A stretch of 64,000 nucleotides of DNA from the NCBI GenBank assembly GCA_036186865.1, contig AP025042.1, positions 33,700,263 through 33,764,262 on the forward strand, read 5' to 3'. Position 1 is the stretch's first letter, and each line of letters opens with the position of its first letter. The notes below the pieces were generated by a model that was not told where the DNA came from, did no database searches, and saw only the letters and a program-made list of their open reading frames with translations. A program made the translations under genes and the position numbers. Positions 24,159 through 35,188 of this stretch are shown here, piece after piece. Source of the stretch: Eustoma russellianum (lineage: Eukaryota > Streptophyta > Magnoliopsida > Gentianales > Gentianaceae).

Positions 24159-25323
24159 GATGCGGAACGAAAGAAAGTTCCCAAGAAGGTATATGTGTCC
24201 GTTGCACAAGCACGCAAAGCCTTGAGGAAGGGTGCTGAGGGATTTTTAGTGTATGCCATGGACGCTACTCAGAAAGTACCGTCTATTGAGCAAATTCCAG
24301 TGGTTAATGAATTTCTTGATGTGTTTCCGGAAGATTTACCAGGAGTACCACCCCCGAGGGAAGTCGAGTTCGAGATAAACTTGGTTCCAGGAACTGAACC
24401 TATCTTTAAAGCTCCTTATAGAATGGCTCCGGCAGAGTTGAGAGAGTTGAAGGAACAACTGCAGGAGTTATTAGACAAGAAGTTTATCCGCCCTAGTGTA
24501 TCGCCCTGGGGAGCAGCTGTTTTGTTTGTAAAGAAGAAAGATGGTAGCATGAGGCTTTGTATCGATTATAGAGAGTTGAATAAAGTTACCATCAAGAATA
24601 AGTATCCCCTCCCACGAATTGAGGATTTATTTGACCAACTCAAAGGCGTCAAGATCTTCTCTAAAATTGATCTCCGATCAGGGTATCACCAATTGAGGGT
24701 GAAGGCTGAGGACATCGCAAAGACAGCCTTCCGCACACGATATGGACACTATGAGTTTTTGGTGATGCCGTTTGGATTAACAAATGCTCCTGCAGCTTTT
24801 ATGGACCTTATGAATACCATTTTTCGAGAACCGTTGGACAAGTTTGTAGTGGTATTCATAGATGATATTCTGGTGTATTCTCCTGACGAACAAACTCACG
24901 CTGAGCATTTGAGAACCGTTCTAGGTATTTTGAGGCAGAAACAACTATACGATAAGTTTAGCAAGTGTGAGTTTTGGTTAAGAAGTGTGACTTTTCTGGG
25001 TCACGTGATATCGGAGGATGGGATTGCTGTTGACCCGAAGAAGGTGGAAGCTATAACCGAATGGTCTAGACCTACCAACGTCACCGAAGTGCGAAGTCTC
25101 TTGGGTCTAGCGGGCTATTACAGAAAGTTGGTTGAGGGATTCTCAAGAATAGTTGTACCTCTCAGTCGCCTTACTCACAAGAAGTCCAAGTTCGAGTGGA
25201 CGGCGGAATGCGAGCAAAGCTTTACGGAGCTTAAGAAGTGATTAGCGACAGCTCCAGTATTGGCTCAACCCTCCGGAACTAATGGTTTTGTGATTTATAG
25301 TGACGCATCGAAGAACGGTTTAG
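24159..25323 (+). pseudogene. gypsy reverse transcriptase and first part of RNase H
   Basis: One open frame from 24072 to 25238 carries the RT: KKKDGSMRLCIDYRELNK, YPLPRIEDLFDQLKG, KIDLRSGYHQLRV, FGLTNAPAAFM and the catalytic box FIDDILVYS (FIDD at about 24855-24866). A TGA stop at 25239-25241 replaces an expected arginine. RNase H opens with YSDASKNGLG (25288-25323), whose D-A-S is the first catalytic motif. All seven RT blocks look intact, so the decay is mild. Confidence 0.9.
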
Positions 25324-25393
25324 GTACGTAAACTGTAGTATAAGGTTATGATATTGCATACCAATTAAGTTTAGACTAATACATTGTTTGTAG
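25324..25393 (+). other. intron-like insertion 2 in gypsy RNase H (70 nt)
   Basis: It starts GTACGTAAAC and ends GTTTGTAG, a strong plant donor and acceptor. The frame before it is offset from the frame after it by exactly the 70 nt; removing it joins N-G-L-G to C-V-L-M-Q, the standard RNase H sequence. It contains several stops. It shares AATTAAGTTTA with insertion 1. Confidence 0.7.
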
Positions 25394-26740
25394 GTTGTGT
25401 TTTGATGCAAAACGAATGAGTCATCGTATATGCCTCAAGACAGCTTAAGCTTTATGAGCAAAATTATCCAACACACGATCTTGAGCTTGCCGCAGTGGTG
25501 TTCGCCTTAAAGATTTGGCGGCGCTATTTGTATAGAGAAAAGTGCGTGGTATTCACGAACCACAAGAGTTTAAAGTATTTATTCTCTCAGAAAGAATTAA
25601 ACATGAGGCAGCGGAGATGGTTGGAGTTGCTAAAAGATTATGATTTGACAATCCATTACCACCCAGGAAAGGCTAATAAAGTGGCAGATGCGTTAAGTAG
25701 GAAGTTCAGCCATGCCCGACAATCACCATTAGAAAGAGAGATAGAGGAATTCGGGTTAGATTTGATTGACTCCACAGTGAATGTTTTGACAACATTGACT
25801 ATCTCACCAAGTTTGGTTGATCGGATACAGGAGGCTCAGAAGAATGATAAGACCCTCAGTGAAATAATGGAAATGGGGAAACATAGTCAAGCTGAAGGAT
25901 TTCGGACCAAAGAGGATGGAAGCTTATGGTTTAGAGAAAGATTATGCGTACCTGATGTTGACGAACTTAGAAGGGAAATTTTGCAAGAAGCTCACTGTTC
26001 AAGGCTATCAATACACCCTGGCGGCACCAAGATGTATAGAGACCTCAAGCAATACTATTGGTGGTCTGGGATGAAAAGACATATTGCGGAGTTTATAGAG
26101 GTGTTTAGTTTGTCAAGAAGTCAAGGCAGAACACCAACGGCCTGGTGGATTGTTGATGCCATTAGAAATTCCGGAATGGAAATGAGAACATGTCACGATG
26201 GATTTCGTAGCTGGTTTACCAAAGACAAGAAGTGGATATGACATGATTTGGGTCATCGTGGATCGTTTAACAAAGTCTGGCCATTTCCTACCCGTTTCAA
26301 GTGGAACACCTCTTGACAAGTTGGTGAGTTTATATATGGACAGTATTATTAGCTTGCATGGAGTCCCGGTAAGTATAGTGTCTGACTGAGATTCACGGTT
26401 TACATCCAAGTGTTGGACAGCATTTCAGAAAGCCATGGGTACAGAATTAAGGTTGAGTACGGCGTATCATCCTCAAACCGATGGTCAATCCGAGCGGACA
26501 ATTCAGACATTGGAAGATATGCTAAGGGCTTGCGTTTTGGATTTTAAAGGGAGTTGGGATGGAATGGTGAAGCTGATGGAGTTTTCTTATAACAATATTT
26601 ACCACAATGCGATTGATATGGCTCCTTTTGAAGCTTTGTATGAAAGGAAATGTAGGTCCCCGGTTTACTGGGACGAAGTAGGCGTGAGGACAATCACCAG
26701 ACCGGAGCTATTGGAGAAAACACTAGAGAAGGTGAAAGTC
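25394..26740 (+). pseudogene. gypsy RNase H (rest) and integrase
   Basis: After the insertion the frame gives CVLMQNE, a TGA stop (25418-25420), then YASRQLKLYEQNYPTHD, ELAAVVFALKIWR and HKSLKYLF of RNase H. The integrase zinc finger region starts near EAHCSRLSIHPGG (25987). A one-base frameshift lies near 26095-26105 and a TGA stop at 26183-26185. The catalytic core follows (MDFVAGLPKTRSGYDMIW, then VSD with a TGA after it at 26386-26388, then YHPQTDGQSERT). The C-terminal integrase, any chromodomain and the polypurine tract are deleted at 26741. Confidence 0.88.
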
Positions 26741-28521
26741 ATTCATGTTAGATGTGTGTTAAGTATGGTGAATTTAGATGGTAAGATGGATCTTGAGAGG
26801 TTTAGCATGAAAGGGTTGAAGGAGGAAGGAGATGGGAGGAAGTTACTGCAGAAAAACTGCAGTTTAGAACCGTCAGAACACTTCGAACACCTACATTAGG
26901 CGCTTCAAGTCACATTAGGCGCCTGATGTAGGCGTTCAATGTGTCCCAGAGCATCCCCGTACACTTCGAACACCTATATTAGGCGCTCTATGTCACATTA
27001 GGCGCTTCATGTAGGTGTTCGATGTATACGGCACATCCCCGAACACTTCGAACGCCTAGTATAGGCGCTCCATGTAGCGTTCGAAGTATACTGGAAGTCT
27101 TTTTGACCCTTTAGACGCCCTATGTATGTGTAGTAACTTTATACACTTTTTTTGAACATAAAATGCAATGGTATTTATGGTGTAAGTGAGGTGTAGATGG
27201 TAAGTTTGATCAAGTAAGAATAAAATTGAATCCCAAGTGAATTAGTGAGATGAACGGACTTGGAAAGATACGAACATTGAGTGTTTGAGGTGCAAGACTA
27301 TATACTTGATATGTAAGTTGTGTGTGTGTGTGCGTTACATGTTTGATACGAAGTTACATGTGCATCCTGCATCATGACATGGGCACTTGCATTTGACTTG
27401 AGAATTGCTTTGCGAAAGAACATGTGTTTACAAGAGAAGTTTAAAGTTTTCGAAAGACAAAATGGCTGCTGGTTGATCGCAGGTATAAAAGTCACGCCTG
27501 CGAAAGCAGGGTATAAAAGCGTGACCTGTGAATCAACAGCAGGGTATAAAATATGTTATGGGGCCGTGGACCTATCAGCACGGAAAATAAAGTATTTTAT
27601 GGGACCGTGGACCTATCAGCACGGATATATGATGTATGTAATAGGGCCGTGGATCTTTCAGTACGGGGTATAAAGTTATATGTTATGGGGCCGTGGACCT
27701 TTCAGCACAGGGTATAAAGTTCTGTTTGCTGTGGACTGATCACCCACAGGGTATAAAGTTCTGCTACGCGAAGAATATGATAAGAAGAGTTATGAAATGC
27801 TTTGTGAAATGACACGCATGACATGCTTATGAAAGAAGACATATGCATGGGTGTTGTGTGTGATTTTAAAGAAGTACATGCATCATGATACACGAAGCAT
27901 AAGATTGATGTGCAAGAGATGTGACTAGCTTATGACTTGCTTATGATGATATGTTGTTTTAGTACATGTTTACTCTCGTATCCGTGTATCATTTATGTGT
28001 CTTATCTGTTTTGAGGCATTCTTATAAAGATACTACTTGCTAACCCGAGCACCTTATTTTGGGCAATGATCTATACACTGGTGACTCGTCGTGTGTGATT
28101 CCGTAAGGTGTATAGATGCGTTACTTGCTGGCGATAATTTCGCTAAGAATAGATACTCTATTCCTTTTCAGGTGAGCCGGAATATGAAATGATATTTATC
28201 GAAGACGATGGCGAGTGGGCTCAGTGGGATGATGGACATGGAAGTAGATAGATGTTTGCTCACTTTCTTTATGTTGCAAAACTTGATGTTTATTATGCTG
28301 TACTGGAGGATAAGTAGACAGTTGTCTGAACACCCTTTTATTTCCGCTGTACTTTCTGGTTGTAATATTGATGATGAAGTTTTAAATTTGATGACGTTTC
28401 CGTTGATTTATCCTACGTCATGAATGATGTACGTTTGATCTGCTTTGACGCTTCGTAGTTCTTATAGTAGACTACGGCGGGTGCACTGGTTCCGATGACG
28501 GTATCGGGCCGGGACGCTACA
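26741..28521 (+). repeat. gypsy 3' LTR, 5'-truncated
   Basis: It matches 20571-22363 of the 5' LTR from ATTCATGTTAGATG on, and ends GGGACGCTACA. The first 827 bases of the LTR are missing. The two LTRs differ by scattered substitutions and one subrepeat indel, so the insertion is not very recent. Confidence 0.9.
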
Positions 28522-29808
28522 TACTTCTCTTAAAATTTTCATACATATGCCTAAGGCAATATCTATGCTCTGAATCCGAAAACAACTCCTGCATTGCATT
28601 CACTAAACTTTTCTGCCTATTTGACATGAATGTTCAGCTCCCGCCTCCAAGATCATCTCCCAAGTGTTCAAGAAACCACTTCCACGAATCATACCTCTCT
28701 GCCTCAACAACGCAAAATGAAATAGGGAACATGTTGTCATTCTCATCCCTTCCAATGGCACTCAACAACTGTCCACCGTATGTTCCCTTAAGAAAGCACT
28801 CATCAAACCTTATGATATGTCTGCACCCCATCAAAAAGCCTCTAATGCATGCATCTAAACACATATACAATCTCTTAAAAATCCTCCCTTCTGCCACATT
28901 TAGGGGCCCCATCCCCACTCATCTCACGTGGAACATCCTGTACCTTAATCTTCATAGTACTCCCGGATTATATTTTCTCACTGTTTCGCAATAATCCCAT
29001 AATCTTCTGTACTCTCTTACCTCATCCACACCACTCATCAACTTTGACTTTGTCCTTGCTCTATACAGTTGAAACTTACTAACCTCAACATTCAAGTCTC
29101 TCTTTATATCATTTTGCAACACAACCACAGACAACTTCGGATCATCCGCTATCCTATTACAATACTTTTTTGCCATATATGTAGACGTACAATGTTTGTT
29201 CTTGTACTGTCTACCACAACTATGCTCTCCTTTCAAGGTTTTAATCATAAAAATTTGTTGTCCTTGGACTGGAGATGCATGAATCCTCCATGTACAATCT
29301 TCAGAACAAACATCAGTTATTCGACTTTTTTCATTCTTCACATACATAAATGTGAACCCCTCTCTTATAGCCCAATCTTTCAGAGCTTCTCTGAATTCTT
29401 GTGGAGTCCCAAATGTATGGCCAACCCTAAGCTCATATTTTTTTCCTGAAGATCACACTCCATGTCAAAAGCCATTTGTGACCTACCCTCGGTGTCAAGT
29501 AAGTCATACTTGTTTTCTGCATCATATTCACCACCATCTCCTACATCAACCTGTTCACGACCTTCATCCCTTTCTCCGTAACCCTCATTAGAATCATACA
29601 TTTCATCATACTCCTCATCAACATATACAGAGTGTTCACCTTCTAAATCATCATGTACATCATCATCACTTATATGTGCGCGGTCTATATCACCTAGACC
29701 ACCCCAGATTTCCTCATTAACATCAACTCTACCCTCAACATCAAATACTTCACCGTCATCTATGTCAAAATAATACCCCTGCAATGAAACTATCACAAAG
29801 CCGAACAA
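28522..29808 (-). pseudogene. MULE transposase, N-terminal and catalytic part
   Basis: On the minus strand: a very acidic leader (29808-29380, rich in D and E), then the MuDR DNA-binding-type domain (CTWRIHASPVQGQQIFMIK through GEHSCGR, near 29290-29200), then the MULE catalytic domain (FDECFLKGTYGGQLLSAIGR, near 28830-28770, with the first catalytic Asp in F-D-E-C). Next comes a TGA where family members have tryptophan (28634-28636), then FMSNRQKSL, where the family has S-D-R-Q-K; here the second catalytic Asp is Asn. It ends at LRHMYENFKR, cut by the gypsy element. A frameshift lies around 28919-28960. It is dead as an enzyme. Confidence 0.85.
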
Positions 29809-30551
29809 CTATACACACAAGCATATGGAATACAATTGCTCCAATTGTCCAAACCATGTTACTTCATATGGACAGCTTATTAACTAAGGTAAAAGACAAT
29901 TTCTTCCATTCACATAGCATTTCGTATGAATAAGCTCACATCACTACAAATAAATTAACATTTTCCATTCGAATCTCATAAACGAAATCACATTTCTAAT
30001 CCATATACGAAATGACATCCCTAACAAGCATACGAACAAGCATCTGACGACCTTTTGGACTTCTCCGGCATTTAGCCAAAACCAAAACAACAAATCAGGC
30101 AAAATATGACAAACATGAACAGATACCCACATTATCACATTATCATGATCAATTGATAACTACAATCTAACATTTACCAGTTAATCACCGCACCAATGTT
30201 GCTGCAAGAGTAGTTTTCACAATCACTGCCGGTTTCCTTCTTCCGTGAGCCCGTCGAGCTAAACCAAGCCGCAAATGTCTGTTGTATCTCTTAAACACTC
30301 GAATTCCAGAATTGAATGCTCCAATCGCCACCCAAAGTTGAAGAAACCAGAGCAGAATGAAGGGATTGCACCGCGTAGAACCCTTTGCCCTAGAGCGCAC
30401 TTCCTCTGCGTTTATATTTTTCTTATTTTTGAGAATTATGTTTTCTCCCCAAAATGCATATTAAGGCATTTAAGGGCATTTCGGTCAGTTTACCTTTCCC
30501 ACCGGTGTTACTGCCGAAAAGTAACCGTTGCGTTTTTAACCCACAACACAT
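29809..30551 (-). other. MULE 5' non-coding region
   Basis: Between the terminal repeat and the transposase start. It has no convincing reading frame; the ORF at 30185-30400 has no family motif. It probably holds the transposase promoter and leader. Confidence 0.5.
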
Positions 30552-30634
30552 GAGAGGTTTTTGGCTAAAAACAAACTAGCGGAGAGGTTTTTGTAATTTT
30601 CCAAAACCACAGGGGAGGTTTTTGTAATTTTCCC
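30552..30634 (-). repeat. MULE terminal repeat with internal duplication
   Basis: On the minus strand the end reads GGGAAAATTACAAAAACC, then TCCCCTGTGG, and about 38 bases later again GGAAAATTACAAAAACCTC. This G-rich-start, AT-core form is typical of plant MULE ends. The outer edge is 30634; the next nine bases TAAATTAAA would be one side of a 9-bp target duplication, whose partner is not in the window. Confidence 0.65.
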
Positions 30635-31790
30635 TAAATTAAAATTAGTGCATTAAGATACAAAAGCTTATTATTTCAAGGCAGCAAAACACTTCTTCAC
30701 TCTATTATATACTAGGGGATTTCACTTGGTAAAGAAAATGTTTCATAATAATGCATTCGGATCCATAACCATAACTTTCAATGCAACATTTCCTGCAGTT
30801 TCTGTGGCATGTCGGACTTCAGTTGAGCATTCATCAACAGAGCACAGCTTGGCCTTTGGACGTACAACATGCTGAATAGTTTGCAATATGGGAAGGGTTG
30901 CAATTTGTACATCAAAATGGATTTCAAACTATATATGTACGTGAAGACTCGCTTTTGTCGGGATGTGGTCTCCTTACTCTTAATCCTCTCACCTTACTCA
31001 TGACCACACGACATGTGGCATCAGGGTGGGGTGGTGAGGCTAGATGCAGGCGACCCTCATCCAGCCTCACTATCCCCTCTTGCTACCACGTGTCGTGCGA
31101 TGACACGTGGAGTGAAAGAAAATGGGTGAGGAGATCCTATCCCGCTTTTGTCACACCAACGTTTACATGTGCAAGGACATTACCTGTTCATTCTTGGCGC
31201 ACCACCGTAGGAATTTAGCTGAGAGTTTCCGTACCATTTCCTTTTCATGTGTAAGACGTGATGAGAATGTTCTAGTTTTAATTTTGATTTGTAAATAAAT
31301 GATCTTGTCTACATATATGCTTACATAATTTATGTGCGTTGAGTGTATGTATAAAAATAAAATAAGATGTAATTATAATTTTTTTATCTAAATATGTTTT
31401 GTTTGTTACACAAAAAATCTAGAATTTTTGAAATAGTAGTTTAAATCCAAATTTTCTTAGTTTGTTACATTAAATATCCATTTTGTTTGTTAGATCATCG
31501 CAAGTGTAGCTATCAAATCGACGTTAATTGTATAAAATAGGTATTTAGTATTAAAATTAAGAATATTTCAATAAAGTTACAGTTTCAAATGTTTATAATG
31601 TTTAGCGCAAAAATAAAAATATTTTGGATAAAAAATGTGACAAATTCTATAGCAAGAACAACAACATAATGTACAAAAACGAGCCAAACTAGAACTCGCA
31701 GGCCGATTTATTTACGTTTAATTTAACTCAATTAAATGTAATTATACATTTTATTAATTTAAAATTACATTTAATGATTAAAACTATTTA
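30635..31790. other. intergenic, upstream of IMP2
   Basis: No gene seen. It holds an imperfect inverted repeat with two G-box cores (31087-31092 and 31104-31109) and AT-rich sequence from 31240 onward. A TATA-like TATTTATTTA lies at 31786-31795. Confidence 0.5.
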
Positions 31791-31810
31791 TTTACTGAAA
31801 ATTGCTGGAG

Positions 31811-31811
<1 letters not shown>

Positions 31812-31879
<68 letters not shown>
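31812..31879. repeat. CT microsatellite plus poly-T in the IMP2 5' region
   Basis: (CT) about 18 copies followed by about 30 T. Pyrimidine patches are common near plant transcription starts. The minus-strand ORF here (RE repeats and a K run) is only a translation of it. Confidence 0.85.
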
Positions 31880-32138
31880 ATAGACTGAATTTGAAGCTTA
31901 CTCGAGCTCTGATAGAAGATGAGTAGTAGAAAAGAACCTCTAGTGTAAAGCCTCTTTTCTGCGTGTTGCTAATAATTTCTCCAGGGTTTTGCTGAAGCCG
32001 ATTCCGCATCCATTCTGCTGCATTAGGAGGCACAAATCGAATCTTTTCTTGCTCTAATTGGCTGGAAAAGGATAATCCAAAGCACTGGTGCTCGCCTCTG
32101 TAAACGAAGGTGAAAGAAGAAGGTCAATTAACTTGCAG
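31880..32138 (+). other. IMP2: IMP2 5' UTR exon 1 (start approximate)
   Basis: Exon 1 is inferred from the donor CTTGCAG/GTAAGATG at 32138/32139 and the acceptor GCATTTGCAG/AGGGC at 32500/32501. That leaves a 362-nt intron in the 5' UTR. The transcription start is not marked by any sure signal. Confidence 0.55.
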
Positions 32139-32542
32139 GTAAGATGAATTACGTGTGCCTATGTTTGCCTATTAATAATTTGAGGGACGATTCATTTTAG
32201 CTATCCGGATCCGAAAAGATTGGAAATCGGCGGCACTCAGACTGTTGTAGCTCTTCTTGTCCTTATAGCCCTAAATCATCAAATTCTTGGATTATGTTTT
32301 GTGCTTTTTATTTTTTGGCTTTTACCCTTAGCCTTTTTGGCGCCCAGCATTCTTTAATTTAATTCGAACATAAGTACATTGGACTTGTTTGATGCCTTTC
32401 ATTATGTCAATGGTTTTTTTGCTTTCCTAATAAAATTTCTTATGTGAGGGTTAAACTTCTTACTTTTCGCTGTATTCTACTGATGTTTATGCATTTGCAG
32501 AGGGCCCAGATGTTAGGCAGTGCTGATTCAGATAGTAGCTAG

Positions 32543-35188
32543 ATGGGAACTGGAAACTTGGTGTGGAATATAACTAAGAAATATTTTGCCATTGGACTCA
32601 TAGGCCTCACAATATCTGATCGGTACCTAAGCGTTATCCCCGTTAGGGGTCTGTCTATGTCCCCCACATTTAATCCAGATATTGATCATTCCAACAGATT
32701 CATAGCTGGTAAATACTTTGTTCTTTGTACAAATGTATTAAATGGGAGCCTTTGATTAAGGTAGTTTATGCTAGTTATCAAATTACTGCAGATGACCGTG
32801 TTCTAGTTGAGAAGTTTTGCCTTGATAAATACAAGTTCTCACATGGTGATATAGTGGTTTTCAGGTAATTGTCTCAGATATGTTCTCTTAGCATTTGTAA
32901 ATTTGTTCCTTGATTTGATCATTACCTGCTCTCTGCATGCCGTTTACGTTGTGTTCTTTTGGATTTTTAATGGATTATAACCCAGTGGCTGAGAGCTAAT
33001 CTGATACATGATAAGAATACATCTTAGAGAAGTGTTGCCACTTTATAGTGAAACTTGAACTTTTGTTTTTTTTCCCCCTAATGCAGTCACCTAAAATCTC
33101 CATTTTGCTCAAATAGGTTTGAAAGGTTCTTCATTATAAAAGTGGGCATCGAGCAGCGGATTTTAGTTTATCTGGAATCTCACATGCGAAATTTCTAAGT
33201 AATACTGTATTGTTGTTGCCTGTTTGGTAACGAGAAAATTCGAAATTCAAGCCAAAAAAATGACTAGGGGAGAGGGTGAGGTTATTGGAGATGTATAGTG
33301 TTGTCTGTCTAACGCTTCTGATTCATGTTTCCCATATTCTAGTCATTCATCAGTGTGGATGCGTGCATATTCTGGTTTTCTTTTATCTAGCTGTGTTCGG
33401 CAGGATTACTTGTTTTCATTTAACCGATTCTTCAGATGTTTTATGGTCCACTGAGATGAGCATGACCTATTTCCTTTAACCCTTTCTGTTTTTCTCTTGT
33501 TGTTTGTAGCTGAGACCTCGTAATTTTAGTCTTCTTGAAATTGTGTGTTTGGACTTTGCAAGATTTTTGATAGTACATCGTTCTCTCATTGGAGTCACTT
33601 AACCATGCTTCAACCATGTTATTTTGTCATGCTTTTTATAATCATAGTATTTATTTAATTTGAACATGGTGTTTCTCAATCTGCTATTTGTACTCTGTTT
33701 TGGAAGTCATTTTTTGACGTCCCTTTTGTGTTTCTGGATGGTTTTGTGCAGCTCTCCAGAAAATCACAAGGAAAGGCTCGTTAAAAGAATTATTGGCTTA
33801 CCAGGAGAGTGGATTAGTACTCCTCATTCATATGACGCTGTTCCCATACCAGAAGGGCACTGTTGGGTTGAGGGAGACAATCAAGTATCTAGTTTAGACT
33901 CAAGGTCTTTGGGGCCGGTATGTAGCATGCTATCCCCATCTATTCACTGGTTTATTTGAATTCATTTTTCTTCATTTCTATCTATTATTTTGTTTACCTA
34001 GTTGCCGTTCAAAGAAAGGAAGTTTTCATGAGCTTGATGTTTGAAGAGAATTAAAATTAATTTGGATGTTTATGCAGAAATACGTAATGGTAAGAACATG
34101 TGCACCAAGCTGAGGTGCCAATGACGCTATTATCTTGAATAGTCTTTTAGTTTGTACAACACTTGTTGGCTAATTAATGTCAATGTATATAGTCAGTTAA
34201 CATGAACAATCAACTGAATAAATTGCTCTGGTTGGAACGACAAGACTGATGGTTTTCTGAGATCACAGTTGACTTGATCAGATTTGGTGTGACGAAATAC
34301 ATACAGATACATACATATGTGTGTGCGTATGTGTGTTTTAATCAACTATGAAGAGATATTTTGGTTTACATCTTCCTTGGAACTGTCTTTGAGGCTCTCG
34401 TGTCTGTTGTAGTATGATGGTGACTGTTTTTGGGAATTAAACATGGAGACTTCAATTGATATTTAAGATGTAGATACGTTAGCTGTTCAACAATGTCATG
34501 GATCTTTTTGCCCATACATATGACTTTGAAATGATGCATATGGAATTTTCTTCAAGTGTAAGTAATGTTGCTATGTTTCTGAATTTCATTACCTCTACGT
34601 CACTGTTTGAAACTGAGTGAATTATTAACCCATGATTTAGGTTTATATTTTTCTAAAACAGTGGGTTTTCTATTTACGTTTGGGAACACCTGTTTCTTAA
34701 TGAATTTTAGCTCAGATCCTCTGTTCAGGCTTAATCACACTTGCTACTAGTATATTCTCTAGCAACGTTGATGTTACGAATTGCCATCTCTCTATCTTTT
34801 GGAATCTCTCAAACACACCCGCCTGCATATCTGGTATTTTTTACATTAACCCAGCATTGCGTTAGCACCCGTTCGCTAGTTGATGACTCTGTTTGCACTT
34901 GTCAAGTTGATTTCAAATACTAGTTTAATAGATAACGAAGCATCTGCACTCTGGAGGCTTCATGTAATCTCTGAATATCTAGCTTGAAACTAGCTTGCTT
35001 CCATGTTGCAGTTTATGTTCGTCTGAAAGAAATTGATGGCCCTTTGTACTCACATTTATCTTGTTCAATGTCCCGTTCTGCAGATTCCTTTGGGTTTAGT
35101 TCGTGGAAGAGTCACCCATGTTATCTGGCCACCGCAAAGGATTGGTAAAGTTGATACAAGAATTCCTCAACACAGGCTCTTCTTCTGA
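32543..35188 (+). CDS. IMP2: mitochondrial inner membrane protease subunit 2 (S26 signal peptidase family)
   Basis: Coding exons: 32543-32708, 32792-32864, 33752-33917 and 35084-35188, all with GT-AG introns (83, 887 and 1166 nt). Total 169 aa plus TGA. The protein has one N-terminal hydrophobic segment (residues 15-25), then the signal peptidase box G-L-S-M-S-P-T with catalytic Ser38. The box ERLVKRIIGLPGEW follows with catalytic Lys91, then GDNQVSSLDSRSLGP and the IMP2-type ending VTHVIWPPQRIG. In the family, Imp2 works with Imp1 on the outer face of the inner mitochondrial membrane to remove sorting signals. The ATG at 32543 is the first in frame after the splice acceptor at 32500. Length and every motif fit, and no defect is seen. 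It is the only host gene here that looks alive. Confidence 0.93.

Larger units (their letters stand above)
19744..28521 (+). mobile_element. Ty3-gypsy retrotransposon, Tekay/Del-like, inserted in MULE
   Basis: Order: 5' LTR 19744-22363, primer site, gag, protease, RT, RNase H, integrase (truncated), then a 3' LTR lacking its first about 830 bases (26741-28521). Flanks are CACTT (19739-19743) and TACTT (28522-28526), a 5-base target duplication with one change. The LTR end GGRCGCTAYA, the primer site and the gag order match the pol-less elements in this window. Long LTRs and the RT sequence (YPLPRIEDLFDQLKG) point to the Tekay/Del chromovirus group; the chromodomain region itself is deleted, so lineage is an inference. 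Confidence 0.9.

Noticed and set aside
31788..32033. Minus-strand ORF with Lys and Arg-Glu runs
   Set aside because: Product of poly-T and CT repeat read backwards, overlapping the IMP2 5' UTR.
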